Source of the DNA: Bisporella sp. PMI_857
Lineage: Eukaryota > Ascomycota > Leotiomycetes > Helotiales > Helotiaceae
Assembly: GCA_021307315.1 (NCBI GenBank)
Contig: JAJSPD010000012.1
Span: 1-64,000 of the forward strand
Direction: 5' to 3'
DNA: 64,000 nucleotides
The position numbers and the translations under genes are program-made. The first letter of the stretch is position 1, and every line of letters starts with the position of its first letter. The notes below the pieces were generated by a model. It did no database searches. It was not told where the DNA came from and saw nothing but the letters and a program-made list of their open reading frames with translations. Of this stretch, positions 22,611 to 34,196 are shown piece by piece.

Positions 22611-24486
22611 ATCCTCTCGCCATACCGACAACCCCACTCTTTGCAACCTCTTAATTGATCGATAATAATCCCCTGAAAAGCTTGGTCTTTGGACTCCAGC
22701 TGCCACTGAACATATCGGACGAGGTTGACTAAACAATCCTTTTTCTTTAACTCCATTGTTTTACTAGAACCACACTTGGGAACTCTGATACTGCGGTGGC
22801 TTGTCTAGTGTTACTCAATCGGATCTCTCGTAATTCATGGGCGACGACAACGGATATGACGGGCGATTATAGATTTTTTGTACTTTATTTTGCGCTGCAT
22901 GTCTGATGTCAGTACGAGCGTACTGGCATAGACCGGAGGCATTTACGGCTTTGGGATGAACGTGTAACTATAGTGATATTACGAGCGTGGCAAGTTGATA
23001 TGAAGCTGCGTCGATATCTGTATAAAAGAAATGATATGCTGGAGGCTGATTCTTTACATGCATGTTTAATTGAGTGAATTGACATCTGGTTGACATGGAT
23101 TTTCAATACAAAGACCCTATGGCCTAGGTACACCAGATTAGTTCTATCCAGACATTCAAATTGCAGCCACTACTAAACATGTACCGGGACAACTCTGTAC
23201 TGAATAACTGAACTTCGTACTTGCGTTCTGGCATGAGGTTGGTGCTTTCAATGATGTATCTAGTACTTAGTTCTAGGCCATAGGTTCATGTCATGGTAGT
23301 TTCCTTGATATAAGGTCTTCAAGCCTTCCGCCGAAGACCAAGCAAAAGTATCCAAGAACAACTGGCAACGGGCTGGCGGCCTTTGTTCTGACCTGCCATT
23401 GCACTCAACTTGACGATCTCCTAGTCTTCCATTTTCAAGTTTATGGCGTGTGGTTACGTGATTGGTACCACACTTCAACGTCTCACGGAAGCACAGAGTG
23501 TCTCTCTTGCGCCCGAACCGGACGGCTCTTTCTTCTAAGCACTCAACGCCATCTGCTGGTATCAGCTTTTGGATAATGCCGTCCCCAGCCCACCAACCGT
23601 GACATCTTGCCTACTAACTTCTTACCCTTGGATATCTATATTGTTCCATATTAGAAATTACCTTAGTTTATTGCAGTGATACTTCTCCACTCACTTCCCA
23701 TATCCGTTCGAGACATGGCAGAGCATTACCGCCGGATGGAGATTTGCCAGCTTTCTTTGGGGGTCTTGATAGCGGGACAAAATCTATTCTACGCTTTGTC
23801 GATAAGATCCCGAGTGTATATTATATTTTGTTTAGAGGCAATGAGGATTAAGGCAATGGTGGCAAGATATACTTCCTAAGATTGTATTTATCTGTAGAAA
23901 GCATATTTGCTCTCTTAGTTAAGAGCTTCTTAGAATACGAATTTGTAAAGAGGTAGTCTGAAGAAGAAGGCGTTCGAATTATTCCTAAACGTAATGAGTC
24001 TTTAGGATATATACCTTCTGAAGTTTTCAAACAAAGGAAATGTCACAGGATGTCATGTTTCAGGCGTATGGTCATTATGTTTTCATTTTACAACAATCGT
24101 CTATACATTGTCCTTCCAGCAGACCTTCAAAAGTTGTTGACATTCATGAGGTTTGTTCGAAACTCTTGGGTTTGACCACCAGTTCATGAGCATACCTATA
24201 TGAAGTGTCCGTAGCATAACTGTCAATATCCAGATATGTGTAATATAAGGATCCCCAAGTTCAAAGCTCTGATCTGGAAGTATGAGCTAAATGCTTTGTA
24301 AAGATAACACCTGCATGGCGAATGATCAATCCCAATATTATTACCAGAACTTTGATTTTCTGACATACCAATCGTTGCGCCTAAGTGAAGCCTCTGAACG
24401 CCTATACTCGGTGGTATCGTGATCCATGCAATGAGCCACCCATCGTGGTCTCTCTCGTAATATCCATTTCTTTCCATGACCTCCTC
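22611..24486. other. Convergent intergenic region TOM40-BUD31
   Basis: About 1.9 kb without a supportable gene. Short frames (for example around 23676-23879) show no family features. Local AT-rich patches at 23640-24000 do not reach the composition of the RIP block. Confidence 0.45.
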
Positions 24487-24981
24487 TCAGTCACTGGAAG
24501 CACATCCTCTGCACCCACAGCTCACACACTCTACGGCTTGATCCTCCTTCATATGCGCCTTCGGGACACGACATATGCATGTTGAGTTGAAATTTGTCTC
24601 CTTCGTCTGCACACATCTTAAGCAGCACAGCTAAACACTTGTTAGTCGTATCTCCTCAACAAAAATCAAGAGACTTACCTTTTCATAGCCCGTCTTCTTC
24701 CACTTTGCAATTAACATGGCATCCGCATATCCATTCTTCAGCAGATAGTCATATAGCTCCTTTGAGATAGCCTCCTTCTCGTAGTACAGCTCGTAAACAT
24801 AACGACTTCTCTGATGGCTGATCTGAAATATGGGCCAGTGTACTTGGTGTTTTGGCACATTGGTAGTGGGTGCATTTTCTGCGTCCTTGATCTTATTCTT
24901 GAAGATGAGGAGGTCGTCTTCGATATCAGAAAAGCCTTCTGGAGGAGCTTTCCTTTTTGAGGCGTGGCGAATGGCGGGCAT
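24487..24981 (-). CDS. Pre-mRNA splicing factor Bud31 (G10 protein)
   Basis: Component of the NineTeen complex and of activated spliceosomes. Two exons, 24679-24981 and 24487-24630, give 148 aa, matching the family. The N-terminus MPAIRHASKRKAPPEGFSDI and the block WPIFQISHQRSRYVYELYYE are near-invariant in G10 proteins. Exon 2 supplies the Cys-rich zinc-binding tail (LCCLRCVQTKETNF, STCICRVPK, CVSCGCRGCA). Without splicing at the GTAAGT donor after GYEK the whole zinc region is lost. The ATG at 24981 gives the canonical start; upstream in-frame codons lack family similarity. Divergent from the complex I gene at 25242, sharing a 260-bp promoter region. Confidence 0.97.
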
Positions 24982-25241
24982 ATTGGCAGCTGTAGACTGG
25001 TCTCGTAAAGATATCCTTGAGGTAGGTAGCCGGGCTTCAGTGTTGAGATATGCAGAGGTGGCGGGGTTGTGGTTGAACTTCAATGGTTTAAATATGAAAT
25101 CTTCAGCCTTGCCAGCACCTTAGCATTAGAGCAATGCCAAGATAATCTGACTAATCAAGCCACGTGATATGAACAACCTCATGAGTGAAGGATGATGGAA
25201 CGGAACATCGTAATAAAGCAAGGCCAACTCGGGACAGCACA
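24982..25241. promoter_or_regulatory. Shared divergent promoter region BUD31 / NDUFA6-type gene
   Basis: 260 bp separate the two divergent ATGs. No distinct TATA box or regulator site is recognised. Confidence 0.5.
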
Positions 25242-25987
25242 ATGGTCATCAATCCTACATTTCTTGCGCAGCGGACGCGCCAATGTGAGTTGAAGCTTTT
25301 ATGCAAATCTCTGAGCAATTGAAAGCTAATTGCCTATTCTTCTAGCTATAAGCCGCGCTGATGCACAACGACGAGTTATCCACAGTTATAGGGAATGGAT
25401 TCGTGCTGTATGTCACCGAATCCCCTTAAAAAACCCTATTACCGAAATGATACAGATATAATTGCTGTGTATAGAGTTTGGGCTGATCTTGGTATATGAA
25501 AATAGGCTCCAGACATCCAGAGGCAGTACTCGCTCAATTTGACGGCTGCTGCTCTGAGGACAAAAATAAGACAAGAATTTGAGAGACATCGATACGTCAC
25601 CCAGCTGGGGGTCATAGATGTGCTATTATTCCAGAGCCATGCAGAGTATCAGGTTCGTTGAGAGTTTCCTAGTCGAAATATACTGGCACAATAAGGGTTG
25701 GCCACCAATACATGCTGGACGACAAGAGCAGAATGACCTCGCAGATAAAATCATAATGGTGATTTGTCTGAGCTCAGGCCATTACATAAATCAAGGGCAA
25801 AGGCTAATAGTGCTGCAGGAGATGTTGAACTACTGGAAACAATTACCCCACATCCTCAAGTATTTCCGGGCGGAGGAAGATCCAACTGCAAGACTCCCAC
25901 AAAACTTCATGAGCGGATTCTTAGAGGTATGTCCTTTTGCTGCACCAGATGTGTAGAAGCTAACCAGTTGCATAGGGGCGCAATTGA
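25242..25987 (+). CDS. NADH:ubiquinone oxidoreductase LYR subunit (NDUFA6/B14, 14.8 kDa type)
   Basis: Accessory subunit of mitochondrial complex I. It belongs to the LYR protein family and binds the acyl carrier protein at the matrix arm. Five exons (25242-25284, 25346-25407, 25506-25652, 25819-25926, 25976-25987) give 123 aa, as in the Neurospora 14.8-kDa subunit. The assembled protein begins MVINPTFLAQRTRQSISRAD, has the LYR-like segment as SYREWIRAAPDIQRQYSL, then IRQEFERHRYV, LLFQSHAEYQ and a MLNYWKQLPHILKYF block. It ends in the family GFLEGRN. The last coding exon is only 12 nt (Gly-Arg-Asn-stop), and the ending confirms it. No long single frame covers this gene, so ORF-only searches would miss it. 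Confidence 0.95.
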
Positions 25988-26105
25988 GAAGGCATTATTT
26001 GTGATTCTGTACATATCCCAATAAAACCCAATCTACACCCATATCCCACACTCTCCGTGACGCCACAAATGCAATGCTAAGTTTCAATATCTCTCCTTCA
26101 CACAA

Positions 26106-26752
26106 TCATACTTCCATCGCATCTTGGGCTTCTTTCACAAAATTTTCTTTCGCCGCAGAGAACTTATCTGTCACAACATCACAGAGATCAATCAGGTCGT
26201 CGAATCCTTTCTTTAGCGCGTCCCGTGCAGTATATGGTGCTATACATTGTTAATGGTTGGAACTGTTTCAAAGATGCATGTAACTTACGGTATGTCTGAA
26301 TTCGGATATTCATGAGAGCTTCGGAGGGATGGGGAATCGAATAGCCACAGAACTCAACGTCGGGGCTGGAGATGTCAATGGTGTCAGCCAAAAAAAAAAG
26401 GTAAAAAAGTAGCCATGTGATAAGTCTTGTATTGAATGCGATATGAATCATAATACTAGGTAGACGTACTTCTTCATGATTATATACCGAAGCGCATTGC
26501 CCAATGTATGATCTTCTTTCTGGAATTCAAAAGACATGTTGAAAGCGTCTCCGCCAGACAGCTGTAGTCTCCAAGTCAGTAAGCCTTCGCCATGTAAAAG
26601 CAACGCCATACGGTTAAAATCCGCTGGCCGTCATATATCGCGGGGTTTGCGGAATCTGTCTGCTCGATCTCATCCACAGCTGGCTCGTCCTCCATGACGA
26701 CGTCCTCTTTCGGAGGGGCTACGGCCGCATCCGTCTTCTTTTTGGGTGGCAT
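26106..26752 (-). CDS. RNA polymerase I and III common subunit AC19 (Rpc19)
   Basis: Alpha-like subunit that pairs with AC40 in the assembly platform of RNA polymerases I and III. Four minus exons, 26612-26752, 26470-26561, 26289-26365 and 26106-26239, give 147 aa (yeast 142). An acidic, Pro/Lys-rich head (about 47 residues) is followed by the RpoA-type dimerisation fold: FEFQKEDHTLGNALRYIIMK, then NPDVEFCGYSIPHPSE and MNIRIQTY. A helical tail follows (ARDALKKGFDDLIDLCDVV). All three introns carry normal donors and acceptors, and splicing joins the family text without gaps. Convergent with the complex I subunit gene, 118 bp away. Confidence 0.95.
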
Positions 26753-29700
26753 GTTTGATGCGGCAGAGTGGTGTTTGCAGTTGAGGAGGCTTTGGGGAAA
26801 GATAGCTTGTTAAAAAGCCTCCCTCCAGCCTGAACGAAAACGCAAATTTTATATCTCAGCCTTGTGGCAAGGCTGAATTTTGCGGATTAACCTTTTGCTC
26901 CTACCACTTTCTACAAGGTCCCAGATGATGAAAAAGTAACATTTCCAGGTCCTGGAGAGTCGCTCTTACTTGATAATGCAGGGAAAACTTTGTATTTGAG
27001 GCATGTTCCGATTTTCATAGTTTGCGGCCATGCTGCTATTGTGCTTGTTCCTTCCCCTCTCTTCGTCCCCTCATCCCAGGTAACAAAGTTTATGCCAGTA
27101 GTTTGTATTTATCCTTCCAACGGTTTTCCTTCTTTTTAATCAGATTTTACAGCACGAGGAGAGTTAGTCCCAACAATTGGGGGCTGTCAGCCTTGTTTGT
27201 GTTTGAACGTTCAAGTTGGTGGGAATGTTCGGCGGCTATGAATGCAGCAGCAAGGTTGGTTCCATGTCGGACAGGTTCATATCACATTGTCACGTCATCA
27301 GAAGAAGCCCTTTGTTCATCCATCCAATATTTGCCTGCCGCGCGCCTGCAACCAGTCTATGTTACTCACGATATGGAAGCCCGAATCTATTGTTTGAAGA
27401 TTCAATAGTTTCCCATCACCAGCGTCTAGGAGAAAAAGATAGAACAGGGAATAACGAAAAAGGGTTGAGCATGAATGTTTTGTCTTTTCAGTAAGATCGG
27501 GGATTAACATGAGAGGAAGTGAAATGATCAGACCCGAATATGCCCGATCACGCTATGCGATGCTCAAGATTTGCGTCAAGATCATTTCTTATGACGGTCC
27601 TTAGGTTTTGGGTGTGAGACACCTAGCCACCGCAAAGCTTGAGGCGAAACTTTAGATCGCCCAACGGCTCGTAGTTGATGAAAGGGAAGTCGGTCACGTT
27701 GGACTGCTTAGCCGCGTTTCAACATCAGAGGAAGGTGGCTTGGGGAGGTAATGATAGGCGATACTTGAGATTTGAGTTGGTGAAAGCCCGTCTGTCTCAT
27801 GCTTTGTTTGTGTCTCTTTTCCTGTGTTCAGGGGGTCGTATAAGGCATACAGAGAAAGAACCCACACATGCAGAGACAAAATGTCCCAGGTTGAAATCTT
27901 ATGAACTGGTGGAGCGAGTGTCTTGGGAAAAGAGAAAAGAGTTGAGGGGGGGTTCGTGATACACGCGCTTCTGGTTCTTCATTGGTTTAAATCATTTCTT
28001 TCGTCTCATGTCAGATTTTGACCAAATGCTCCCTCCGCCCCTTTTTTTCTTCAGCCAAGCCATCAATCAGCTTATCGATTAGGGAGGTAGGTAGCATAAA
28101 TACGAAAATACCCTTTTGTAGTGGGTAGGTTGTGGGTGGTTAGTGGTACTGTAGCTTCCAACTTCTAAGAGTTTCAAGTTCTAGGTTACAGTAAGATGAA
28201 ATGAGGGATTTTAGGAGAAAAGTTGGATAATGAACTATGGCTTGGGGACCCGTTGATTGGGGCTCTATACATTTTACATTTTTGGGAGTAAATGGTCAAC
28301 CCATGCCCCTCAAGTCGGATCCAGATAGACATTCAGGTGACAGACATGCCTATATGTCCATTTAGAGGACACAAACCGAAGTGCATTACGATGATTACCT
28401 ATTTAATGGATGGATGGAGGGATGGCTGGCCGGCCATAATTACACACTAGGCAAAAGCATATCGATTTTCTAATTGCAATTCAATAATGCGGTATTGTAT
28501 AGATTAATTTTGACGACCGTGTGTTGGAGCATTGAAACACTCGCCTAATCGACTTTTTTCGCGTGCCTGGTAATAATCCGGCTAAATCAGGACTCACCGA
28601 TGTGGGAGGGGGGACCATGGATCAGAAAATATTGAATTTTATTCCCATGTCCTGCAGATCTAACGCTCAAATGGCTCAAATTGGCTACTGCAAACACTCG
28701 AAACCCAGCAGTGTGGTTTGTTGCCGCTGCTGCTTGCTTTAGCACTACCGCAGCGTTGCAGCAGCCTGCACTCAGGTCACTGCACTAATACCAACACTAA
28801 CACTGATACATACTGATCCTGATCCTGACACTGACACTACTGTACCACTGCCACTACCCACTACCACTTCTACTACCACTCTACTCACCTCGGAGTCGCC
28901 TGAACTCTGTTGTTCGCTAGCCTGTTCGCTGAGGGGAAAAAGGGCAAACAAGCCACTCAGATCTGGTGGTGGAAATTCCTACCTTTTTTTTTTTTTTTTT
29001 TTTGATGGATGGTACCCCATTGCGAGTATCCAATTTACTTTCCTCCATGCTTGAAAGTCATGCTTTTTTTTTCCCTTTCTTTCTCAATCTTCTTATTGAT
29101 GCTGCCTCGTTTCTCGCAACAACACATCACATCACCAAGTGCTATGTATGAGCTTGCCCCCCTCGGCCAAATATATCCAAACCCGTATTAGTAGGGGATC
29201 CGATGACCCAGATCAGGTTTGATGTTCGAAAACAAAAGAGAGAGGGCTGGTTTTATAGGTGAAGGGCGCCCGTTATTAACTCAAGCTGACCGCACAGTAC
29301 CAAGTTACCACGAAACAATGGCGTACAAGGCTAGCCTATCATTATGGGCCACTCTACTGCAGGACATGCATCCCCGTATGAGAACGTATCACATCCTATC
29401 ACATCTCTGCTGTATGCGACTCCCATGGGACTCTATGCTCCTTTTCTCGCCCTCAAACCTACTTACCTGCTCTACCTGCCCGCTCGGCCTGTGCTTCTGG
29501 CCCCCTTTCCAAAGAAAGCGTTTTCTCCGCACATTCTTTGTAGTTTGTGGTTGTCATCGTCGTCTTTGTCTTCTTCTTCTTCCTCCCTCCTCACCGAACT
29601 ATGATTATTTACCCATTGCGCGCACAAGCATATCCCGCCGCATCATACAATTGATTGGTTCAAGATCATCATCACCTAGTCATCCTGTGGGAAAGGCAAA

Positions 29701-30206
29701 ACGCGCTAAAGCATTGACCAAAGCACCCCTCCTCGCCCTTGAGCCGGGCCCATGATCCCATCCCCATTAAAACTTTCACAGATGAAACACTGGAACAACT
29801 CGAGCCTCGACTCATAAAACCACCCTCCGCCACCCTGCAATACCGTTCTTCTTTGACCACGCAACTTCACGACCAAAAGTTCATTTGGTTTCGTTACACT
29901 CGTTATTGTTCATAGCGTGTTGTCTGTGTTGCTGCTTAACTTTTTGTACCCGTTTTCGCTCTCTATCCTTCTGCAAACCCACCCAGCAAAGCAGAAATAA
30001 ACGAACAAGTCAGCAAACAGCAATACTAGGTCGGTGGCACAAGATCTTGATCCTTTCCTCCAAAATAGGGACACACGGACGCACGAACCCGGTCTTGTTG
30101 TATTGAGATATAAGCACCGTGTACAAGGGTTTGGGGAAGAAACAAGACCTCGCGAGCCTATCCAGCTCAAACATCAAGCTCCCTCGCAATTCTCAACGTT
30201 GCCATT
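26753..30206. other. Long (3.4-kb) gene-poor region upstream of the 30.2-kb gene
   Basis: No supportable gene. Bases 28795-28890 consist of drifting ACTACC/CACTGA repeats, 28984-29003 is a run of 20 T, and 29400-30200 is pyrimidine-rich leader-like DNA. A 178-codon frame at 29219-29755 is Pro/Leu/Ser/Cys-rich translation of that pyrimidine DNA and not credible. Such long leaders are common upstream of regulated fungal genes. Confidence 0.45.
28984..29003 (+). repeat. Poly-T tract (20 T)
   Basis: Uninterrupted T20 in the long upstream region of the 30.2-kb gene. Confidence 0.9.
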
Positions 30207-31585
30207 ATGAGTACCGCCATTACCATGGCACCATCGCCGGCTCCTCACGATCGATCATCCTATGTTGATATTGCTCCTTCAGCACCATCAACATCTCCCC
30301 CATCGCAGCGTATATCAACCTCGGCGACTCCGAATCACTCGGCGCAACGCAATGGTAGCGGCAGCCCAAAAGTTACTCCTACTGGAAAGAAGTCCCCAAC
30401 AACGTAGGCTTGATCCTCCCTATTTGGTTTGCCTTTTTCGTGTTCTAGATACTGACAAATCTCCCCCGCAGATTTCGAAGTGGCGCGCCTCCCAAGATTC
30501 ATGTGAAAGAAGAGCCTACTTCTCCAGATTTGCCAACATCGCGCCATAGACCACGAAAGCTCGATCTCTCCCGAAACTCAAGTAATAGTAAACCATCCGG
30601 TGGTGCCTTGACTTCAAGAGGAGTGGAGAGTAGCGGTTTAGGGATCACTGATGTAGGATTGGCATGCTTATCGCCAGGGTTTGTGACTCAGGATCCGACG
30701 ATGAGGGAGCAGTTACAGCGCAGTATTTCCGTGCGCGAGCAACAAAGACAACTTATCGAGTCAAGGTTACAGAAAACCGCAAATCCAAATGATGCCCCTA
30801 CGGAAAGCGCGAAGGAGCGAGATTTTGGAGGGTTTCCAGCCAAGACACCAGGCACTTCAAAAAAGAGGCCTCCTCCAGGGCTTAGCATCGTTGCACCGTC
30901 ACACGAGCAGTTTGCGCACGAAAGAGTAATTCAATCCGCTCCTCTCAACCAGAGTTTCACCGGGCGTCACCAACCGCATCCTCTCACTCGCCATGTCGCC
31001 AACCAGCCGTCAAACCTTTCTAGCACCTCACATATCCACCATGTTCCCGCAACGCAGACAGCTAACCGTCTTCCACCGATCACGGATGTCTTCGCATCTG
31101 AAGGCCTGGGCACACACCGAGAAGCCCAAGGACGATCGGGGTTCTATCAGAATTCCGGTTCTGCCTCGAATTCATCCCATTCCAACTCAAAACCGGCATT
31201 CCCCTCCCCCGGTCAGCAGCAAACCTCCGGACAGACCGCCAGGCCTAGAGAGTACCGCTCAGCTGAGGAGGCGCAGGTGGAACTTGCAGGAGGCCGACCT
31301 GAGCTCCTTCCTAAGCTCGTACATTATGGGGGTCACCAACCGCCAACTCCTCCTTCGCCATTAACCGGAAATACAATGCGACATGGAGAAAATGATAGAA
31401 CGTCAGGTCGACGGCGTGGACGGGCAGAATATGAAGAAGGAGGAAGTCCGCCACTAGGCAATGGACCGTCTACATCACGAAGAGGGCCATTTGGCGAGGG
31501 GCGAGATAGTCCCGCCACTCAGCAAAAGAAGAAGGAAGAATTCATGCAACTATGTGCTCGAGCATGGGATCTGTTTCACAACTGA
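30207..31585 (+). CDS. Unknown Ser/Pro-rich fungal protein with a conserved-looking core
   Basis: Not recognised. Exons 30207-30403 and 30472-31585 give 436 aa; the intron (GTAGGC donor, CCCCGCAG acceptor) restores a continuous reading TFRSGAPPKIHVKEEP. Most of the chain is low-complexity Ser/Pro/Thr/Gln/Arg and probably disordered. Two parts look ordered: residues about 145-200, with ITDVGLACLSPGFVTQDP followed by a basic/acidic helix (MREQLQRSISVREQQRQLIE), and the extreme C-terminus KKKEEFMQLCARAWDLFHN. Basic clusters (RHRPRK, GRRRGRAEY) would suit a nuclear location. There is no signal peptide or membrane segment. The ATG at 30207 opens the frame; the Met at codon 7 is an alternative. Function not assigned. 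Confidence 0.8.
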
Positions 31586-34196
31586 GCCTGTATCAACAAG
31601 AATGGGCTTTACAAAATATGTCAAAATCAATGCAGGTATGAATGCGCATCTCAGAGCCATGTGTGTGTGTGTGTGACAATATCATGGCACCTTCGCCAAT
31701 TCATGTTTATACATTATTTCTCAATATCATCAGCATCTACAGCAAAGCATGTGGACAAGTTGGCCTTGGACTGGCGTTAATGCAGCCTGGGATGGCACGA
31801 GGGAGGTACCATGAATAAGAAATGATTTGAATGGGAGGTGGACTTGGATGGTATGACGGATGGGTTATAATTCTTTGTGAGCTTCTACATAACTCACGTC
31901 GTATAATTTGGGATCGCTTGAGAGAGGGGAGGGGGGGGGGGAGCTTTGTGCAAGGGGTTGGACATAACTGACGGCGTGTGGTGTTTATGAGGTGTAATGG
32001 GGTGATGGAGTACAAGATATAGGACTTTTATTGATGACACCTGGTTGCTCTCGCAAATTCCTTCTCAATTCCTATGTTCTGATGAATTGCACTTTTGCTG
32101 GGCTTGACTTGTGTTCTGACAAACGTTGGCATGCACATTTTGCACCTCTCCTTATCCTATAGTGACAGGACTCTAAATCTGACTCTATTTGTCGCTTCAG
32201 GTAATATTTATACTCCAGATCTCCACCCTTCCCGCTCATTTCTTAGATAGACCCGCGGATACCTGCATTCGCTACCCCTTTTCCTTCCTTCCTCCCCTAT
32301 GTTACATCCTTCAACTTCCTCGCCTTTGCTTCCTTGCCGTTCATGCAAAATCTCTTAGAACCGCTCTACACGCCACCATCTTATCAAGCGACAGAAGACG
32401 CCACGAAGCACTCGCAAGCTCGGGAAACTCCGACAAACTCGTCCCGCTCTTCGTCATTGCCGTTTAGGCATCTCCTCCCCCCCCCCCCCCCTCGCTCAAT
32501 CAATCTTCTCTTCCTCTGCGGCATCACATCCAGCAAGCAGAGCCACGGCCCGTTCGTACCCCAAGGTGCTTGGCAAATAGGGATATCAAAAGCGGCCCCC
32601 CCGAATGCTTCTACACCGGCGTATCGTGGAAGTCAGGGAGGGAGCACGCGACAAGGTTCCCGTCAGGTGCCCCGACCAGCCAGCAGCAGCAAGCTCCGGC
32701 TTTTTTGACAGGAAGAAAAAAAAAAAAAATCTTCCGCTAAACGCGGGGGATGCTTGAAAGGTAGGCAAGAGGGGAAATACCACCGGTCTTTCTGCTCTGG
32801 CAATCATGCCGCGGCATCCTTCAAATACCAGGCCATGCCGTGGATGAGGATGGCCGGCATGCTGCTGTGAAGGGCGTGCTGAGCAGAACGAGTGAGGGTT
32901 CACCGTGAGACCGCATGGAAGGATCTCAGCACGCTTTTGTCCATTCCAGGGCTACCGTTCTCGGGGGTAGGTAGCTGGCGGTAGGATTACCAATAGGCCT
33001 ACATTGTTGTGAGAGGTAGCTGGTATTGTTCTCGCTCGCATATAAAATGGAAATTATGTGGTTTTCCTGGATCCGGATGCTGTTGTCGTGCTTATATGTG
33101 CTCATGGGTGCGCGAATACTGTGGATTGATCTCCCTAGTCCCGCAAACTTTGCCAAGGGGAAGATTGTGCGTTCAAAGGTAGTGGTCCTAATTAGAAATT
33201 AGCTTTGTCTTATTCAAGTTTCTTGGGTCGGAGGCTGGCGGTCAGATTCTGTTCTCTGCAGAAATTCTACGTTCGCGTTTGGATCTCTAGTTTCCTTGCG
33301 GATCAGTTGCATTTAATGGCATGTGGAATACCAAGAAGCGTCACCTATAGGGCCGTGGTATCAAGGACAACGACGCATCAAATTAACAATGCAGAAAGAT
33401 TATCATAGCCATATGTTCATTGCACTCAGAGCAACATCCTCCGAAGCTTCACCTCCAAGCCAGATAACCATCTTTATGTACAGCAAGGCTCTCTCTATCA
33501 TATGTCTCCTGTTTAGCAAGCAGCCACCGCCAATAGAAGCCAGATGACAAGTCTAGCCACTAAAGTGCAATAATACCTCCGCTCTTGGTACCAAAAAAAG
33601 ATGAATGTCTTGCTATAAGCATAAAAAGCAAAGACAGCGATGCCTCTCCTCGTCGTGCATTGAGCATGAAACAAAATGCTCGCATGATCCCGTAAGAAAA
33701 GTTGTGACATAGTAGCCCCATGAACAAGCTTGTTGTCTGCCCTTTGGACTGGGGACTTTCCCATATGAACACACCCAACCACATCCCCGTTGCGCCGAGC
33801 TAAGCTAAAAGTGGTAGCCATCCATAAAAACGCCAAAAACACCTCCCCAGCTTCCCATGTCCGCTCATTCATAAAAAAGTGATTTTCTACGCTCTTGCAA
33901 AATAAAATAAAATAAAAGTGCCACCGATGATTTTGGAAGAGCTCGATGCAGCCGGTGATCAGAGTACGTCTCGGTCTTCTGTTGCCGTAATAACACTTGC
34001 TGAAAAAGAAACGTCGGTTGTTCAAAACAAAGCAAGCAATGCAGCGACATATAGAAAGGCTGTTGTACAGACGGCATCGCCAATCCTCTTTACGTTATTA
34101 ACGGTTCTGATAGCGTCAACTTCTGCAAAGAGATATTAACGACACGAGGCCGACACGAAGAGACGAGCACGCGGATCCATGCTTATCTCATTAGTG
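31586..34196. other. Convergent 2.6-kb gene-free region
   Basis: Between the unknown gene (+) and the kinase (-). It contains an 11-G run (31931-31941), a 15-C run (32477-32491) and an A-rich run near 32717. The frames seen, such as 32334-32708 and 33513-34025 on the minus strand, have no protein-family character. Confidence 0.45.

Noticed and set aside
29219..29755. 178-codon plus-strand frame
   Set aside because: Translation of pyrimidine-rich leader DNA upstream of the 30.2-kb gene; Ser/Leu/Pro/Cys-rich, no domain.
33513..34025. 170-codon minus-strand frame
   Set aside because: No family features and it lies in the 3' flank of the kinase gene; probably chance.
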